Assembly (NCBI GenBank): GCA_040877445.1
Contig: JBBDNT010000125.1
Coordinates: forward strand, 1-5,375
Direction of reading: 5' to 3'
DNA from: JBBDNT01 sp040877445
GTDB taxonomy: Bacteria > Planctomycetota > Planctomycetia > Planctomycetales > Planctomycetaceae
Length of the DNA: 5,375 nucleotides
The position numbers and the translations under genes were made by a program. Below, one piece after another: positions 1-5,366 of the stretch (the first letter of the stretch is position 1; every line of letters begins with the position of its first letter). The notes below the pieces were generated by a model that saw only the letters and a list, made by a program, of their open reading frames with translations, was not told the origin of the DNA and made no database searches.

Positions 1-8
1 GGCGCATC

Positions 9-39
9 GCTGGGGGCTGCGCTTCGCTTCGACCCCAGC
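9..39. repeat. GC-rich hairpin repeat downstream of the membrane-protein gene
   Basis: Seven-base arms GCTGGGG (9-15) and CCCCAGC (33-39) enclose a 17-base loop containing the near-duplicate GCTTCGCTTCG. It lies about 75 bases beyond the stop of the minus-strand gene. There is no run of T on the transcribed side, so it is not a classical intrinsic terminator, though it could still pause or protect a transcript. It resembles a GGGTGGCTGGGGTCGA-type dispersed repeat I associate with planctomycete genomes; that family link is from memory and unverified. Confidence 0.5.
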
Positions 40-90
40 CACCCCTCGACGATTCGCACCGCGGTCGATCAATCTCCCGCCGTTGTTTAA

Positions 91-130
91 GCGGCCGGCC
101 GGGCGAATCCGCTTACTCCGTGCGCGGCTC
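91..130 (-). repeat. Gene-end repeat, copy A (spans stop codon)
   Basis: This 40-base stretch matches 927-967 at 37 of 41 aligned positions, with one single-base gap. It covers the last five codons, the stop (113-115) and about 22 bases of downstream DNA of the membrane-protein gene. Both copies are in the same orientation and the same reading frame, so two unrelated proteins both end in EPRT plus one residue. Confidence 0.8.
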
Positions 131-829
131 TTCGCGGATCGGGGCGTCGTCGTCGTTGGAATACTTCCACGCATCCGGGGGGATCGTACTGGCGTCGAGA
201 ACCGGGCGCGGAAGGACCGCAATGCCGAGGTTCGGGAAGCGCTTTTGGAGTTGCCCCAGTTCTTCGTCGCTGAGCAGGTCGCGATGAACCCACAGCGCTT
301 CGAGCCTGCGCAGCCGCATCAGGCTGCGGAATAGATCGAAGTCCGGGTCGAACATCGCATGCCATTCGACGTGGAGCGGCTCCGGAATGGAGATCCCCAC
401 GACGCGATCGTAGGGCCCGTGCCCAACGAGATGCGGGCCGAACGGGGCCGAGCCGTGCTTCCCGCCATCCGCCCATCGGCGAATCCACTCGGGACCGTTC
501 CGCTCCACCAGGACGATCGCACGTTCCATGCCGTCGTGCGAGAAGTACTTGTTGTAGGCAGGCTGCGGAATCGCCGGCGGCTTGAACGGTGAGGAACACC
601 GCTCGGCGAGTTCCGGGTATTTTTCCAGATCCAGTACGGGCAATGAATTGGAAGCCCAAAAGTCGTTCCAAGAGTCGATGTGTGCCGCCGCGTCCTGTCG
701 TTGAAGGAAGTTCATCTCTTCCATCGCCGTCCGCTCCTGGACGTACGGCACGACGACGACCGCGATTAGGCTCGCAATCAGCACCGCACAGCCGCCCGCG
801 AGAATCCACCAGAATCGCTTGGGAGTCAT
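113..829 (-). CDS. Small membrane-anchored protein with LRR-like C-terminus, function unknown
   Basis: The protein is 238 residues. Residues 1-6 are basic and about 7-29 form one strongly hydrophobic helix (FWWILAGGCAVLIASLIAVV), followed by a hydrophilic domain, so a single N-terminal membrane anchor is likely with the rest probably outside the cytoplasm. Cys14 lies inside the helix and lacks a proper lipobox, so a lipoprotein is unlikely. Residues about 169-206 have leucine spacing plus a SDEELGQLQKRFPNL stretch, resembling one unit of planctomycete leucine-rich repeats (consensus like TDEGLxxLxxLPNL). The middle (about 45-160, rich in Trp, His and Pro) matches no family I recognise. The ATG at 829 has a weak GGAG about ten bases upstream. 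The last residues, EPRTE, lie inside a repeat shared with the end of the upstream gene. That this is a real gene is inferred from the coherent anchor-plus-domain layout. Confidence 0.72.
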   Translation of the reverse strand: MTPKRFWWILAGGCAVLIASLIAVVVVPYVQERTAMEEMNFLQRQDAAAHIDSWNDFWASNSLPVLDLEKYPELAERCSSPFKPPAIPQPAYNKYFSHDGMERAIVLVERNGPEWIRRWADGGKHGSAPFGPHLVGHGPYDRVVGISIPEPLHVEWHAMFDPDFDLFRSLMRLRRLEALWVHRDLLSDEELGQLQKRFPNLGIAVLPRPVLDASTIPPDAWKYSNDDDAPIREEPRTE

Positions 830-926
830 CGTGGCGTCGCTCCGCTTCAGGCCGCACGAAACTCGCGGATTGCCGTGGTCCCGATCCGAACCCGCGTTGG
901 GTCTTCCGGATCCATTATGCCGAAGG

Positions 927-967
927 GCGGCCGAACGGGCGAATCCCGCTTACTTCGTGCGCGGCTC
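927..967 (-). repeat. Gene-end repeat, copy B (spans stop codon)
   Basis: This is the partner of the repeat at 91-130. It covers the last five codons and stop (950-952) of the MmgE/PrpD gene and 23 bases beyond. Relative to copy A it differs by AA for GC at 934-935, one extra C in the CCC run and one T for C. The downstream half contains CGGG/CCCG arms that could form a small stem in the transcript. Confidence 0.8.
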
Positions 968-2323
968 CTTTGTAGGCGGGAACAACTCCAAGAGATTTTC
1001 CACGCGCGAAAGTTCTTCGAGCCTCCAGCACGCGGCGAGCACCTTGTCCTGCGTCGCCATATCGAGGCGGCCTTTCGCCAGGCGGCGGAATTTCGCTTCG
1101 ACTTCCTCGTCGCTCATCGGGTTCCGGTCGTGGCCGCGGGGGAATTCGTTTTCCGCCGTCTCCTGGCGGCCGTCGGCGAGCGTGATCGTGATGCGGTTGG
1201 GGATTCCCTTGGGATACCGTGCGGTGAGGGCCGCGTCGCGGACGATCTTGATCTTCGCCACCAGTCCCAGAAGTGTCTCGTCATGGAGCCGCGCGTCGCT
1301 GAACGAATCAAGCGTGACGTCGCCGTCCATCAGGGCCACCGCGGTGCAGTAGGGGAGGCTGTGGTCGGCGGTTTCGCGGGTCTTCGGCCGCCACTTCTCG
1401 GGATCCTTGCCGATGATGTCCACCGCCGCGTCGAACGACGCGATCTCGATTCCGCGGATGTTCGCGATGTCGCCGATCTTCGGCCGCAGTTCGAGGGCCG
1501 CGTGGATCGCGCTTTGGGAATGATACTCCGCCGGCCAGAACTTGATCGACGTGCGAGTGATCATGTGATCGCCGCGCCGGCCGAGCGTCGGCAGTTCGAA
1601 CTCCCCCGAGACCTGCTGGAAGAAGCCCATCTCCCCTTCGAAGATCGGCGACGGTCCGGTGAGACCTTCCGCCGCGAGCGCCGCCGCGAACACGCCGTTC
1701 CGCGCGGCGTTGGCGAAGGCGCATCCCTTCCATTCGGAAAGCTCGCCGGCCCGCGTCTGTCGCAGCGCGACGTTCGGCGTGCCCGCGAGGTTCAAGGCCT
1801 GCTCGATGCCGTGGGCGTCGAGGCCGAGCAATTTCGCCGCCGCCGCCGACGTCGAAAACGCCCCGTAGGTGACGTGGTCCCAGCCGCGGGCGCGAATGCT
1901 CGCCGCGTCGCACAGCCGGCATTGGATCTCGTAGGCGAGCACCGTCGCGGCGATGATCTCGCGGCCCCCCTGCCCCGCCGCCTGCGCGGCCGCGAGGACC
2001 GCGGGAATGTTGTCGCTGGGATGCGCCGGTTCGAGCGAGAGATAGGTGTCGTTGTAATCGAGATAGCGGAACAGCACGCCGTTGACGAACGCCGCGAGCG
2101 CGGGAATCGTGGGCCGCGATCCGCCGAGAAAACTCGCCCCCGGTTCGCAAGTGCAGCGGCCGGCGATGCGGCGGGCGACGTTGGGGGCATTCGCGTCCCA
2201 CGCGCCGAGCGCGCAGGCGAGCGAATCGATCATCCGCCGCCGCACTTCGTGCACGGTCGCGTCGTCGAGGTCGGAATAAGAGAGGTTCGCGGCGTATTCG
2301 GCGATGCGGCGAGCGAGCGTCAT
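950..2323 (-). CDS. MmgE/PrpD family protein (2-methylcitrate dehydratase-like)
   Basis: The protein is 457 residues, near the usual 450-480 of the family. Members include PrpD, which dehydrates 2-methylcitrate to 2-methyl-cis-aconitate in the methylcitrate cycle for propionate, and cis-aconitate decarboxylases. Family signatures visible are: the N-terminal helical part with RRRMIDSLACALGAW (28-42); LDYNDTYLSLEPAHPSDNIP (88-107), matching the conserved DxND and HPSDN block; SIKFWPAEYHSQSAIHAAL (259-277), matching the PrpD FPAEFHSQ block; and TADHSLPYCTAVAL (318-331). The C-terminal domain includes RITITLADGR (377-386). An open frame continues to 2518, but its first 65 codons are only translated repeat DNA, so I place the start at the ATG at 2323, immediately before conserved sequence. 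No clear Shine-Dalgarno is visible. No prpB or prpC neighbour is present, so the exact substrate is open. The EPRTK C-terminus is contributed by a repeat. Confidence 0.93.
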   Translation of the reverse strand: MTLARRIAEYAANLSYSDLDDATVHEVRRRMIDSLACALGAWDANAPNVARRIAGRCTCEPGASFLGGSRPTIPALAAFVNGVLFRYLDYNDTYLSLEPAHPSDNIPAVLAAAQAAGQGGREIIAATVLAYEIQCRLCDAASIRARGWDHVTYGAFSTSAAAAKLLGLDAHGIEQALNLAGTPNVALRQTRAGELSEWKGCAFANAARNGVFAAALAAEGLTGPSPIFEGEMGFFQQVSGEFELPTLGRRGDHMITRTSIKFWPAEYHSQSAIHAALELRPKIGDIANIRGIEIASFDAAVDIIGKDPEKWRPKTRETADHSLPYCTAVALMDGDVTLDSFSDARLHDETLLGLVAKIKIVRDAALTARYPKGIPNRITITLADGRQETAENEFPRGHDRNPMSDEEVEAKFRRLAKGRLDMATQDKVLAACWRLEELSRVENLLELFPPTKEPRTK

Positions 2324-2365
2324 GACGAGGCTTTCGTGTGAGAATTGATGTCGTTCGGCGACTTC

Positions 2366-2447
2366 GTAGGACGGAATTGTATTCCGTCCGCCGTTGGCCT
2401 TTTGATGTAGGACGGAATTGTATTCCGTCCGCCGTTGGTCTTTTGAT
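2366..2447. repeat. 41-bp tandem duplication carrying a 9-bp palindrome
   Basis: Two head-to-tail 41-base units (2366-2406 and 2407-2447) differ at one position only (C at 2398, T at 2439). Each contains the perfect hairpin GGACGGAAT-TGT-ATTCCGTCC (arms 2369-2377/2381-2389 and 2410-2418/2422-2430), then a GCCGTTGG spacer and TTTTGAT. The array lies 43 bases upstream of the MmgE/PrpD start, within its likely leader or promoter region, and accounts for the spurious N-terminal extension of that frame. Confidence 0.95.
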
Positions 2448-2510
2448 TTCGGATTGCGGACCATGATCGAGTTGGAATCGCTGTCCGCGAGTGGCGAGCG
2501 TTTCCGAACT

Positions 2511-2545
2511 GCGGGCACGACGGATTACAAATCCGTCCTACCCGC
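2511..2545. repeat. Compound hairpin just downstream of folE, same family, opposite orientation
   Basis: An inner stem GACGGATT-ACA-AATCCGTC (2519-2526/2530-2537) is nested in an outer stem GCGGG/CCCGC (2511-2515/2541-2545), separated by a three-by-three internal loop. Read on the minus strand it begins GTAGGACGGA, like the units at 2366-2447. It starts 11 bases after the folE stop, so it would form near the 3' end of the folE transcript. No T-run follows, so terminator function is only possible. Confidence 0.88.
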
Positions 2546-2556
2546 CTGTCGAATCG

Positions 2557-3252
2557 TCAACTCTTGCCATGAATCAACGCCATCGCTTCCGCCCGGCTCG
2601 ATTGGTTCGTCTTCAGCAGGCCGCGGAGCGCGCTCGTCACGGTCAGGCTGCCGGGCTTGCGGATGCCGCGGATCGTCATGCAGGTGTGCGTCGCCTCGAT
2701 CACCACGATCACCCCCTTGGGAGCGAGTTCCTCGTTGAGCATGTCGGCGATCTGGTGCGTCATCCGCTCCTGCACCTGCGGGCGGTGCGAGACTTCTTCG
2801 ACGACGCGGGCCAGTTTGCTCAGCCCGGCGACCTTGCCGTCGGGCAGATAACCGACGTGCGCGACCCCCATGAAGGGCAACAGGTGATGCTCGCAAGTGC
2901 TGTTGAAGGCGATGTCGCGGACGAGGACCATCTCGTCGTAGCGCTCCTCGAACAGCTTCCGCAGATGCCGCCGCGGGTCGATGCGCAGCCCGGAGAACAG
3001 CTCGGCGTACATCCGGGCGACGCGGGCCGGCGTCTCGCACAGGCTGGCGCGGTCGGGATCTTCGCCGATCGCCAGCAGGATTTCGCGCACGGCCCGCTCG
3101 ATCCGCGGCAGGTCGACGTGCCGCATCCCCTCGAGAGCTTCCGTCGAGGGAGGGACGTCGACCGGGTCGTCTTCGAGATCGCCGGCGACCCGCGCGGCGC
3201 GGTTCGCCGCGGCGGAGAGGTCGGAGTCGATTCGCTTGCGTTTGCGCGGCAT
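2557..3252 (-). CDS. folE: GTP cyclohydrolase I (FolE type)
   Basis: This cytoplasmic enzyme converts GTP to 7,8-dihydroneopterin triphosphate and formate, the entry step of folate synthesis and also used for other pterins and for queuosine. The 231-residue protein has the full family core: CETPARVARMY (72-82), TCEHHLLPFMGVAHVGY (119-135), GLSKLARVV (143-151), RPQVQERMTHQIAD (157-170), HTCMTIRGI (189-197) and a typical C-terminus. By alignment with E. coli FolE, zinc ligands map to Cys120, His123 and Cys191, and the catalytic histidines to His122 and His189; the 71-residue Cys-Cys spacing is the same. Nothing essential is missing. Residues 1-42 are basic, then acidic and not conserved. A second ATG at 3126 would give a 189-residue protein, also a normal length, so the start is uncertain; a plausible promoter at 3295-3323 favours 3252. 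No folate or queuosine gene is adjacent. Confidence 0.96.
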   Translation of the reverse strand: MPRKRKRIDSDLSAAANRAARVAGDLEDDPVDVPPSTEALEGMRHVDLPRIERAVREILLAIGEDPDRASLCETPARVARMYAELFSGLRIDPRRHLRKLFEERYDEMVLVRDIAFNSTCEHHLLPFMGVAHVGYLPDGKVAGLSKLARVVEEVSHRPQVQERMTHQIADMLNEELAPKGVIVVIEATHTCMTIRGIRKPGSLTVTSALRGLLKTNQSSRAEAMALIHGKS

Positions 3253-3294
3253 GAAGGAGGCTCGAATCCGCGAGGGAGGAGGGAGTGCGGTGCG

Positions 3295-3323
3295 ATTCTA
3301 GGACCGCGCCGCCGGGCGATCAA
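3295..3323 (-). promoter_or_regulatory. Probable sigma-70-type promoter of folE
   Basis: On the minus strand a TTGATC -35 box (3318-3323) and a TAGAAT -10 box (3295-3300) are separated by exactly 17 bases. Initiation would fall near 3288, giving a leader of about 36 bases before the ATG at 3252. That leader is pyrimidine-rich, with no Shine-Dalgarno; CCTCCTTC directly precedes the ATG. The call rests on sequence match and position only. Confidence 0.5.
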
Positions 3324-3372
3324 CCGGTGGAGATTTCAGCGCGGCGCAGCCGCAACCTAACTCGAAACGAGA

Positions 3373-3414
3373 GACGGAAAAATCGAAGACAGAAAAATGC
3401 TGCACGGAAAGATG
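3373..3414 (+). repeat. Three 12-base GACAGAAAAATG-type units at 15-base spacing
   Basis: Units GACGGAAAAATC (3373), GACAGAAAAATG (3388) and CACGGAAAGATG (3403) recur every 15 bases. The same motif recurs at 3556-3591 on this strand and at 3747-3774 on the other strand, so it is a local repeat family rather than a chance A-rich patch. Confidence 0.75.
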
Positions 3415-3466
3415 AGCTGAAGAAAAGGGCTGGAGCACTTTCGCTCCCGGTGTCCGCTCCCTCGTT

Positions 3467-3529
3467 TTGGCGCTCTTGGCGCTCTTCCGTTCGATTCCTC
3501 GAACAGAAGCTCGCGAAGGCCGCGAAGAC
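3467..3529 (+). repeat. 9-bp direct repeat pairs
   Basis: TTGGCGCTC occurs twice head to tail (3467-3475, 3476-3484). A little further on CGCGAAGGC (3512-3520) is followed directly by the near copy CGCGAAGAC (3521-3529). Both pairs have a 9-base period. This resembles degenerate intergenic repeats of the kind seen in planctomycete and verrucomicrobial genomes; that comparison is from memory. Confidence 0.6.
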
Positions 3530-3566
3530 GCAATCAAAGCGTCGATGGGGACAGGGACAGAAAAAA

Positions 3567-3771
3567 CAGAAAAATCAGGGGCAGAAAAATGTCGAGATGC
3601 CGACGAGCGAGTCGGTATTCGGGGCGCTGCAAAGCGTGATCGGGAGCTTCATATGACGGACTGCTCAGTCCGACCGGCGAAGACCGGCGGACCAACTCGG
3701 CGGCTCGTCCAGAGCCATCGAGTCCAAGGCGGATCTGCCGCGTCGTCATTTTTCTGCCCCTCATTTTTCTG
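3567..3771. repeat. Inverted-repeat-bounded structure, MITE-like or hairpin RNA-like
   Basis: Arms 3567-3591 and 3747-3771 pair at 24 of 25 positions (mismatch 3576/3762), including a perfect 14-base core GGGGCAGAAAAATG / CATTTTTCTGCCCC. After one mismatch pairing continues for three more bases (3593-3595/3743-3745). The 155-base interior contains four small stems: 3600-3615, 3657-3672, 3702-3716 and 3729-3741. No target-site duplication and no transposase are visible. Each arm consists of A-rich motif units spaced 15 bases apart, so the inversion may simply be two opposed copies of a dispersed repeat. It begins 57 bases beyond the stop of the nuclease gene, so it could be transcribed as that gene's 3' region. 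Confidence 0.65.
3657..3672. repeat. CGGACTG-CT-CAGTCCG hairpin
   Basis: Seven-base arms surround a two-base centre. Preceded by GA, the left arm reads GACGGACTG, so this may be a fourth, diverged member of the GACGGA-type hairpin family seen at 2366-2447 and 2511-2545. It is followed by the direct repeat GACCGGCG (3672-3679 in part, then 3682-3689). Confidence 0.6.
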
Positions 3772-3791
3772 CCCGCGGAGTCCTGCGCGGC

Positions 3792-3827
3792 GGGAAACTC
3801 GCGGTGGTGGACACCGATGGGAAACTC
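3792..3827. repeat. GGGAAACTC direct repeat abutting the nuclease stop codon
   Basis: GGGAAACTC at 3792-3800 recurs at 3819-3827, 27 bases apart, with GCGGTGGTGGACACCGAT between. The second copy ends exactly where the minus-strand stop (3828-3830) begins. It looks like one and a third periods of a 27-base tandem unit. Too short to assign a role. Confidence 0.6.
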
Positions 3828-5222
3828 TCAGACGTCGAACGACTCGCCGTATTGCGGGATCGTCACGTCTTCGTCGCAGTAATCTACCAAGACGGTGGCG
3901 AGGGCGGCGGCCGGTTCCGCTTCGCCGTGAACCAGGAACGCCCGGCCGACTCCCCGCACTTTCGCGAGTTGCTCGAACCACCACTTGAAATCGGCCGCGT
4001 CGGCATGACCCGAAAGACCGTTGAGCACTTCGACGTGGGCTTTCAAGGGGATCTCGCGGTCGAAGATGCGGACCTTCGGCTGACGTTCGACCAACCGCCG
4101 CCCCAAAGTATGCGGCGCTTGCCAGCCGATGATGAGGATCGTGTTCCGCTCGTCGCCGACGGCGTGCTTCAGATGGTGGACGATGCGGCCGTTCTCGCAC
4201 ATGCCGCTCGCCGAGACGACCACGAACGGCCCCTTGCGGTAATTGAGCGACGCGCTCTCCTTCTGCGATTCGACGAACCTCAAACCGGGGAAGTCGAAGA
4301 GATCGTCGTCCAGCCGCAGCCAGCGCCGCGCCTCTTCGTCGAGGATCTCCGGATGCCGCGAGTACACCGGGGTCAGCCTCGACGACAGCGGGCTGTCGAC
4401 GAACACCGGCGTCTCGGGGAGCATCTCCATCTGCGAAAGTTCGTTGAGGTAGTAGAGAATCTGCTGCGTGCGGCCGAGCGCGAACGCGGGAATGATCAGC
4501 CGGCCGCCCCGGCCGATGGTCTCGTTCACGATCCGCAGCAGTTCGCCGCGCAAGTCCTGCGGCGGCGGGTGCAGTCGATTGCCGTAGGTGCATTCGCAGA
4601 TCAGCACGTCGCAGCCTTCGACCGCCTCGGGATCGCGCAGGAGGGGCAATCCCCGCCGCCCGAGATCCCCCGTGAAGACGATTCGCCGGTGCTCTCCGCG
4701 CTCCTCGATTTCGAGTTCGACGATCGCGGAGCCGAAGATGTGCCCGGCGTCGGCGAAGCGCAGCCGCACGTCGGGCGCGAGTTCGTGCCATTCGTGATAG
4801 TCGAGCGTCTCGAACTGTTTCATCACGCCGCGCACGTGCTCCTCGTGATAGAGTGGTTCGATCGACGGATGGCCCGGCTTGAGGTGCGTCGCGAGATACC
4901 GCACGTCTTCGGACTGGATCTTGGCGGAATCGAGCAGCATCAATTCGGCGACGTCGGCGGTGGCGGGCGTGGAGAAGACCGGCCCGCGAAAGCCGGCGCG
5001 ATGCAATCCGGGGAGGTTTCCGCTATGGTCGATGTGCGCGTGCGAGAGGATCACCGCGTCGAGCTTCCGCGGATCGCAACGGAAGACTTCGTTCTTGCGA
5101 CGCGCTGTCGCCCGCGGCCCCTGGAACAAACCGCAATCGAGCAGAATCCGCCGCCCCTCGACTTCGACGAGGTGCTGGCTGCCGGTGACTTCGCCCGCCG
5201 CGCCCAGGAAGGTGAGTTTCAT
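3828..5222 (-). CDS. Beta-CASP metallo-beta-lactamase-fold RNA-processing nuclease
   Basis: The protein is 464 residues and belongs to the CPSF73/YSH1-like group, which includes the bacterial ribonuclease TTHA0252. These are zinc-dependent cytoplasmic RNA endo/exonucleases. The fold starts with MKLTFLGAAGEVTGS, and metal motifs are visible: HAHIDH (61-66), DAGH with His161, and TGD with Asp186. The beta-CASP insertion follows (about 205-375), with CECTYGNR (motif A, Glu210), IPAFALGRTQQILYYL (244-259), SASGMCENGRIVHHLKH (337-353) and GWQAPHTLGRRL (366-377). The C-terminal RMMBL part has SGHAD (motif B, His406) and VHGE (motif C, His432). All catalytic positions are intact, so activity is expected. 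An open frame continues upstream to 5309, but those 29 codons are translated heptamer repeat, so the start is the ATG at 5222. No Shine-Dalgarno is evident. A KH domain, as in some archaeal relatives, is absent. Confidence 0.95.
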   Translation of the reverse strand: MKLTFLGAAGEVTGSQHLVEVEGRRILLDCGLFQGPRATARRKNEVFRCDPRKLDAVILSHAHIDHSGNLPGLHRAGFRGPVFSTPATADVAELMLLDSAKIQSEDVRYLATHLKPGHPSIEPLYHEEHVRGVMKQFETLDYHEWHELAPDVRLRFADAGHIFGSAIVELEIEERGEHRRIVFTGDLGRRGLPLLRDPEAVEGCDVLICECTYGNRLHPPPQDLRGELLRIVNETIGRGGRLIIPAFALGRTQQILYYLNELSQMEMLPETPVFVDSPLSSRLTPVYSRHPEILDEEARRWLRLDDDLFDFPGLRFVESQKESASLNYRKGPFVVVSASGMCENGRIVHHLKHAVGDERNTILIIGWQAPHTLGRRLVERQPKVRIFDREIPLKAHVEVLNGLSGHADAADFKWWFEQLAKVRGVGRAFLVHGEAEPAAALATVLVDYCDEDVTIPQYGESFDV

Positions 5223-5260
5223 GCGAGCATGATACGCGGCGGCGGCCGGGCACGGTATGG

Positions 5261-5295
5261 TTGAGGGTTGAGAGTTGAGAGTTGAGAGCTGAGAG
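5261..5295. repeat. Tandem heptamer array, TTGAGAG type (5 units)
   Basis: Five consecutive 7-base units: TTGAGGG, three TTGAGAG, then CTGAGAG. The array lies 38 bases upstream of the nuclease start, in its probable promoter or leader region. Because 7 is not a multiple of 3, its translation yields the non-conserved STLNSQP-type residues that extend the nuclease frame spuriously. Confidence 0.95.
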
Positions 5296-5317
5296 GCGCG
5301 AAACCGCAAGCGAGTGG

Positions 5318-5366
5318 CTGCCTACTGCCTACTGCCGACTGCCGACTGCCGACTGCCGACTGCCGA
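5318..5366. repeat. Tandem heptamer array, CTGCCGA type (7 units)
   Basis: Seven consecutive 7-base units: two CTGCCTA followed by five identical CTGCCGA. It is separated from the TTGAGAG array by 22 bases and stops 9 bases before the window ends. The homogeneous run suggests recent slippage expansion. No gene is visible in 5223-5375. Confidence 0.95.

Larger units (their letters stand above)
3253..3827. other. 575-bp intergenic mosaic of short repeats
   Basis: No gene is convincing in this gap between the folE start and the end of the nuclease gene. From the folE side it holds: the promoter; a small GCGGC-GCA-GCCGC stem at 3341-3353; an A-rich triplet repeat at 3373-3414; 9-bp direct repeats at 3467-3529; a GACGC/GCGTC stem at 3527-3543; a 205-bp inverted-repeat structure at 3567-3771; and a GGGAAACTC direct repeat beside the nuclease stop. 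Short frames here are low-complexity or repeat-derived. Confidence 0.8.

Noticed and set aside
87..857. Alternative minus-strand frame of 256 codons overlapping the membrane-protein gene
   Set aside because: Arginine-rich with no membrane segment or motif; the 113-829 frame has a coherent anchor and domain and a more natural composition.
914..919. Possible -10 box CATAAT on the minus strand upstream of the membrane-protein gene
   Set aside because: The matching -35 position (TTCGCC at 18 bases) agrees with consensus at only half its positions, so promoter support is too weak.
875..2341. Long plus-strand open frame of 488 codons opposite the PrpD-like gene
   Set aside because: It is antisense to a gene with clear family motifs; its arginine-rich, low-complexity translation is typical of a GC-rich shadow frame.
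950..3252. folE and the PrpD-like gene as a functional operon
   Set aside because: They are 233 bases apart with hairpins between them and have no known shared pathway; co-transcription cannot be supported from sequence.
2491..3360. Plus-strand open frame of 289 codons opposite folE
   Set aside because: Antisense to a fully conserved folE, and it begins within repeat DNA; no family resemblance.
3575..3652. Minus-strand 25-codon frame beginning MKLPITLCSAPN inside the inverted-repeat structure
   Set aside because: Very short, with no ribosome binding site, and it ends within the repeat arm; nothing distinguishes it from chance.
3285..3656. Plus-strand open frame of 123 codons in the large intergenic gap
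   Set aside because: Composed largely of translated A-rich and 9-bp repeats (Lys/Arg/Gln runs); no motif or start signal.
3804..5264. Long plus-strand open frame of 486 codons opposite the nuclease gene
   Set aside because: It mirrors the codon structure of the intact nuclease on the other strand, with no recognisable domain of its own.
5261..5366. Possible CRISPR array at the heptamer repeats
   Set aside because: The units are 7 bases and contiguous, with no spacers, so they are minisatellite-type tandem repeats.
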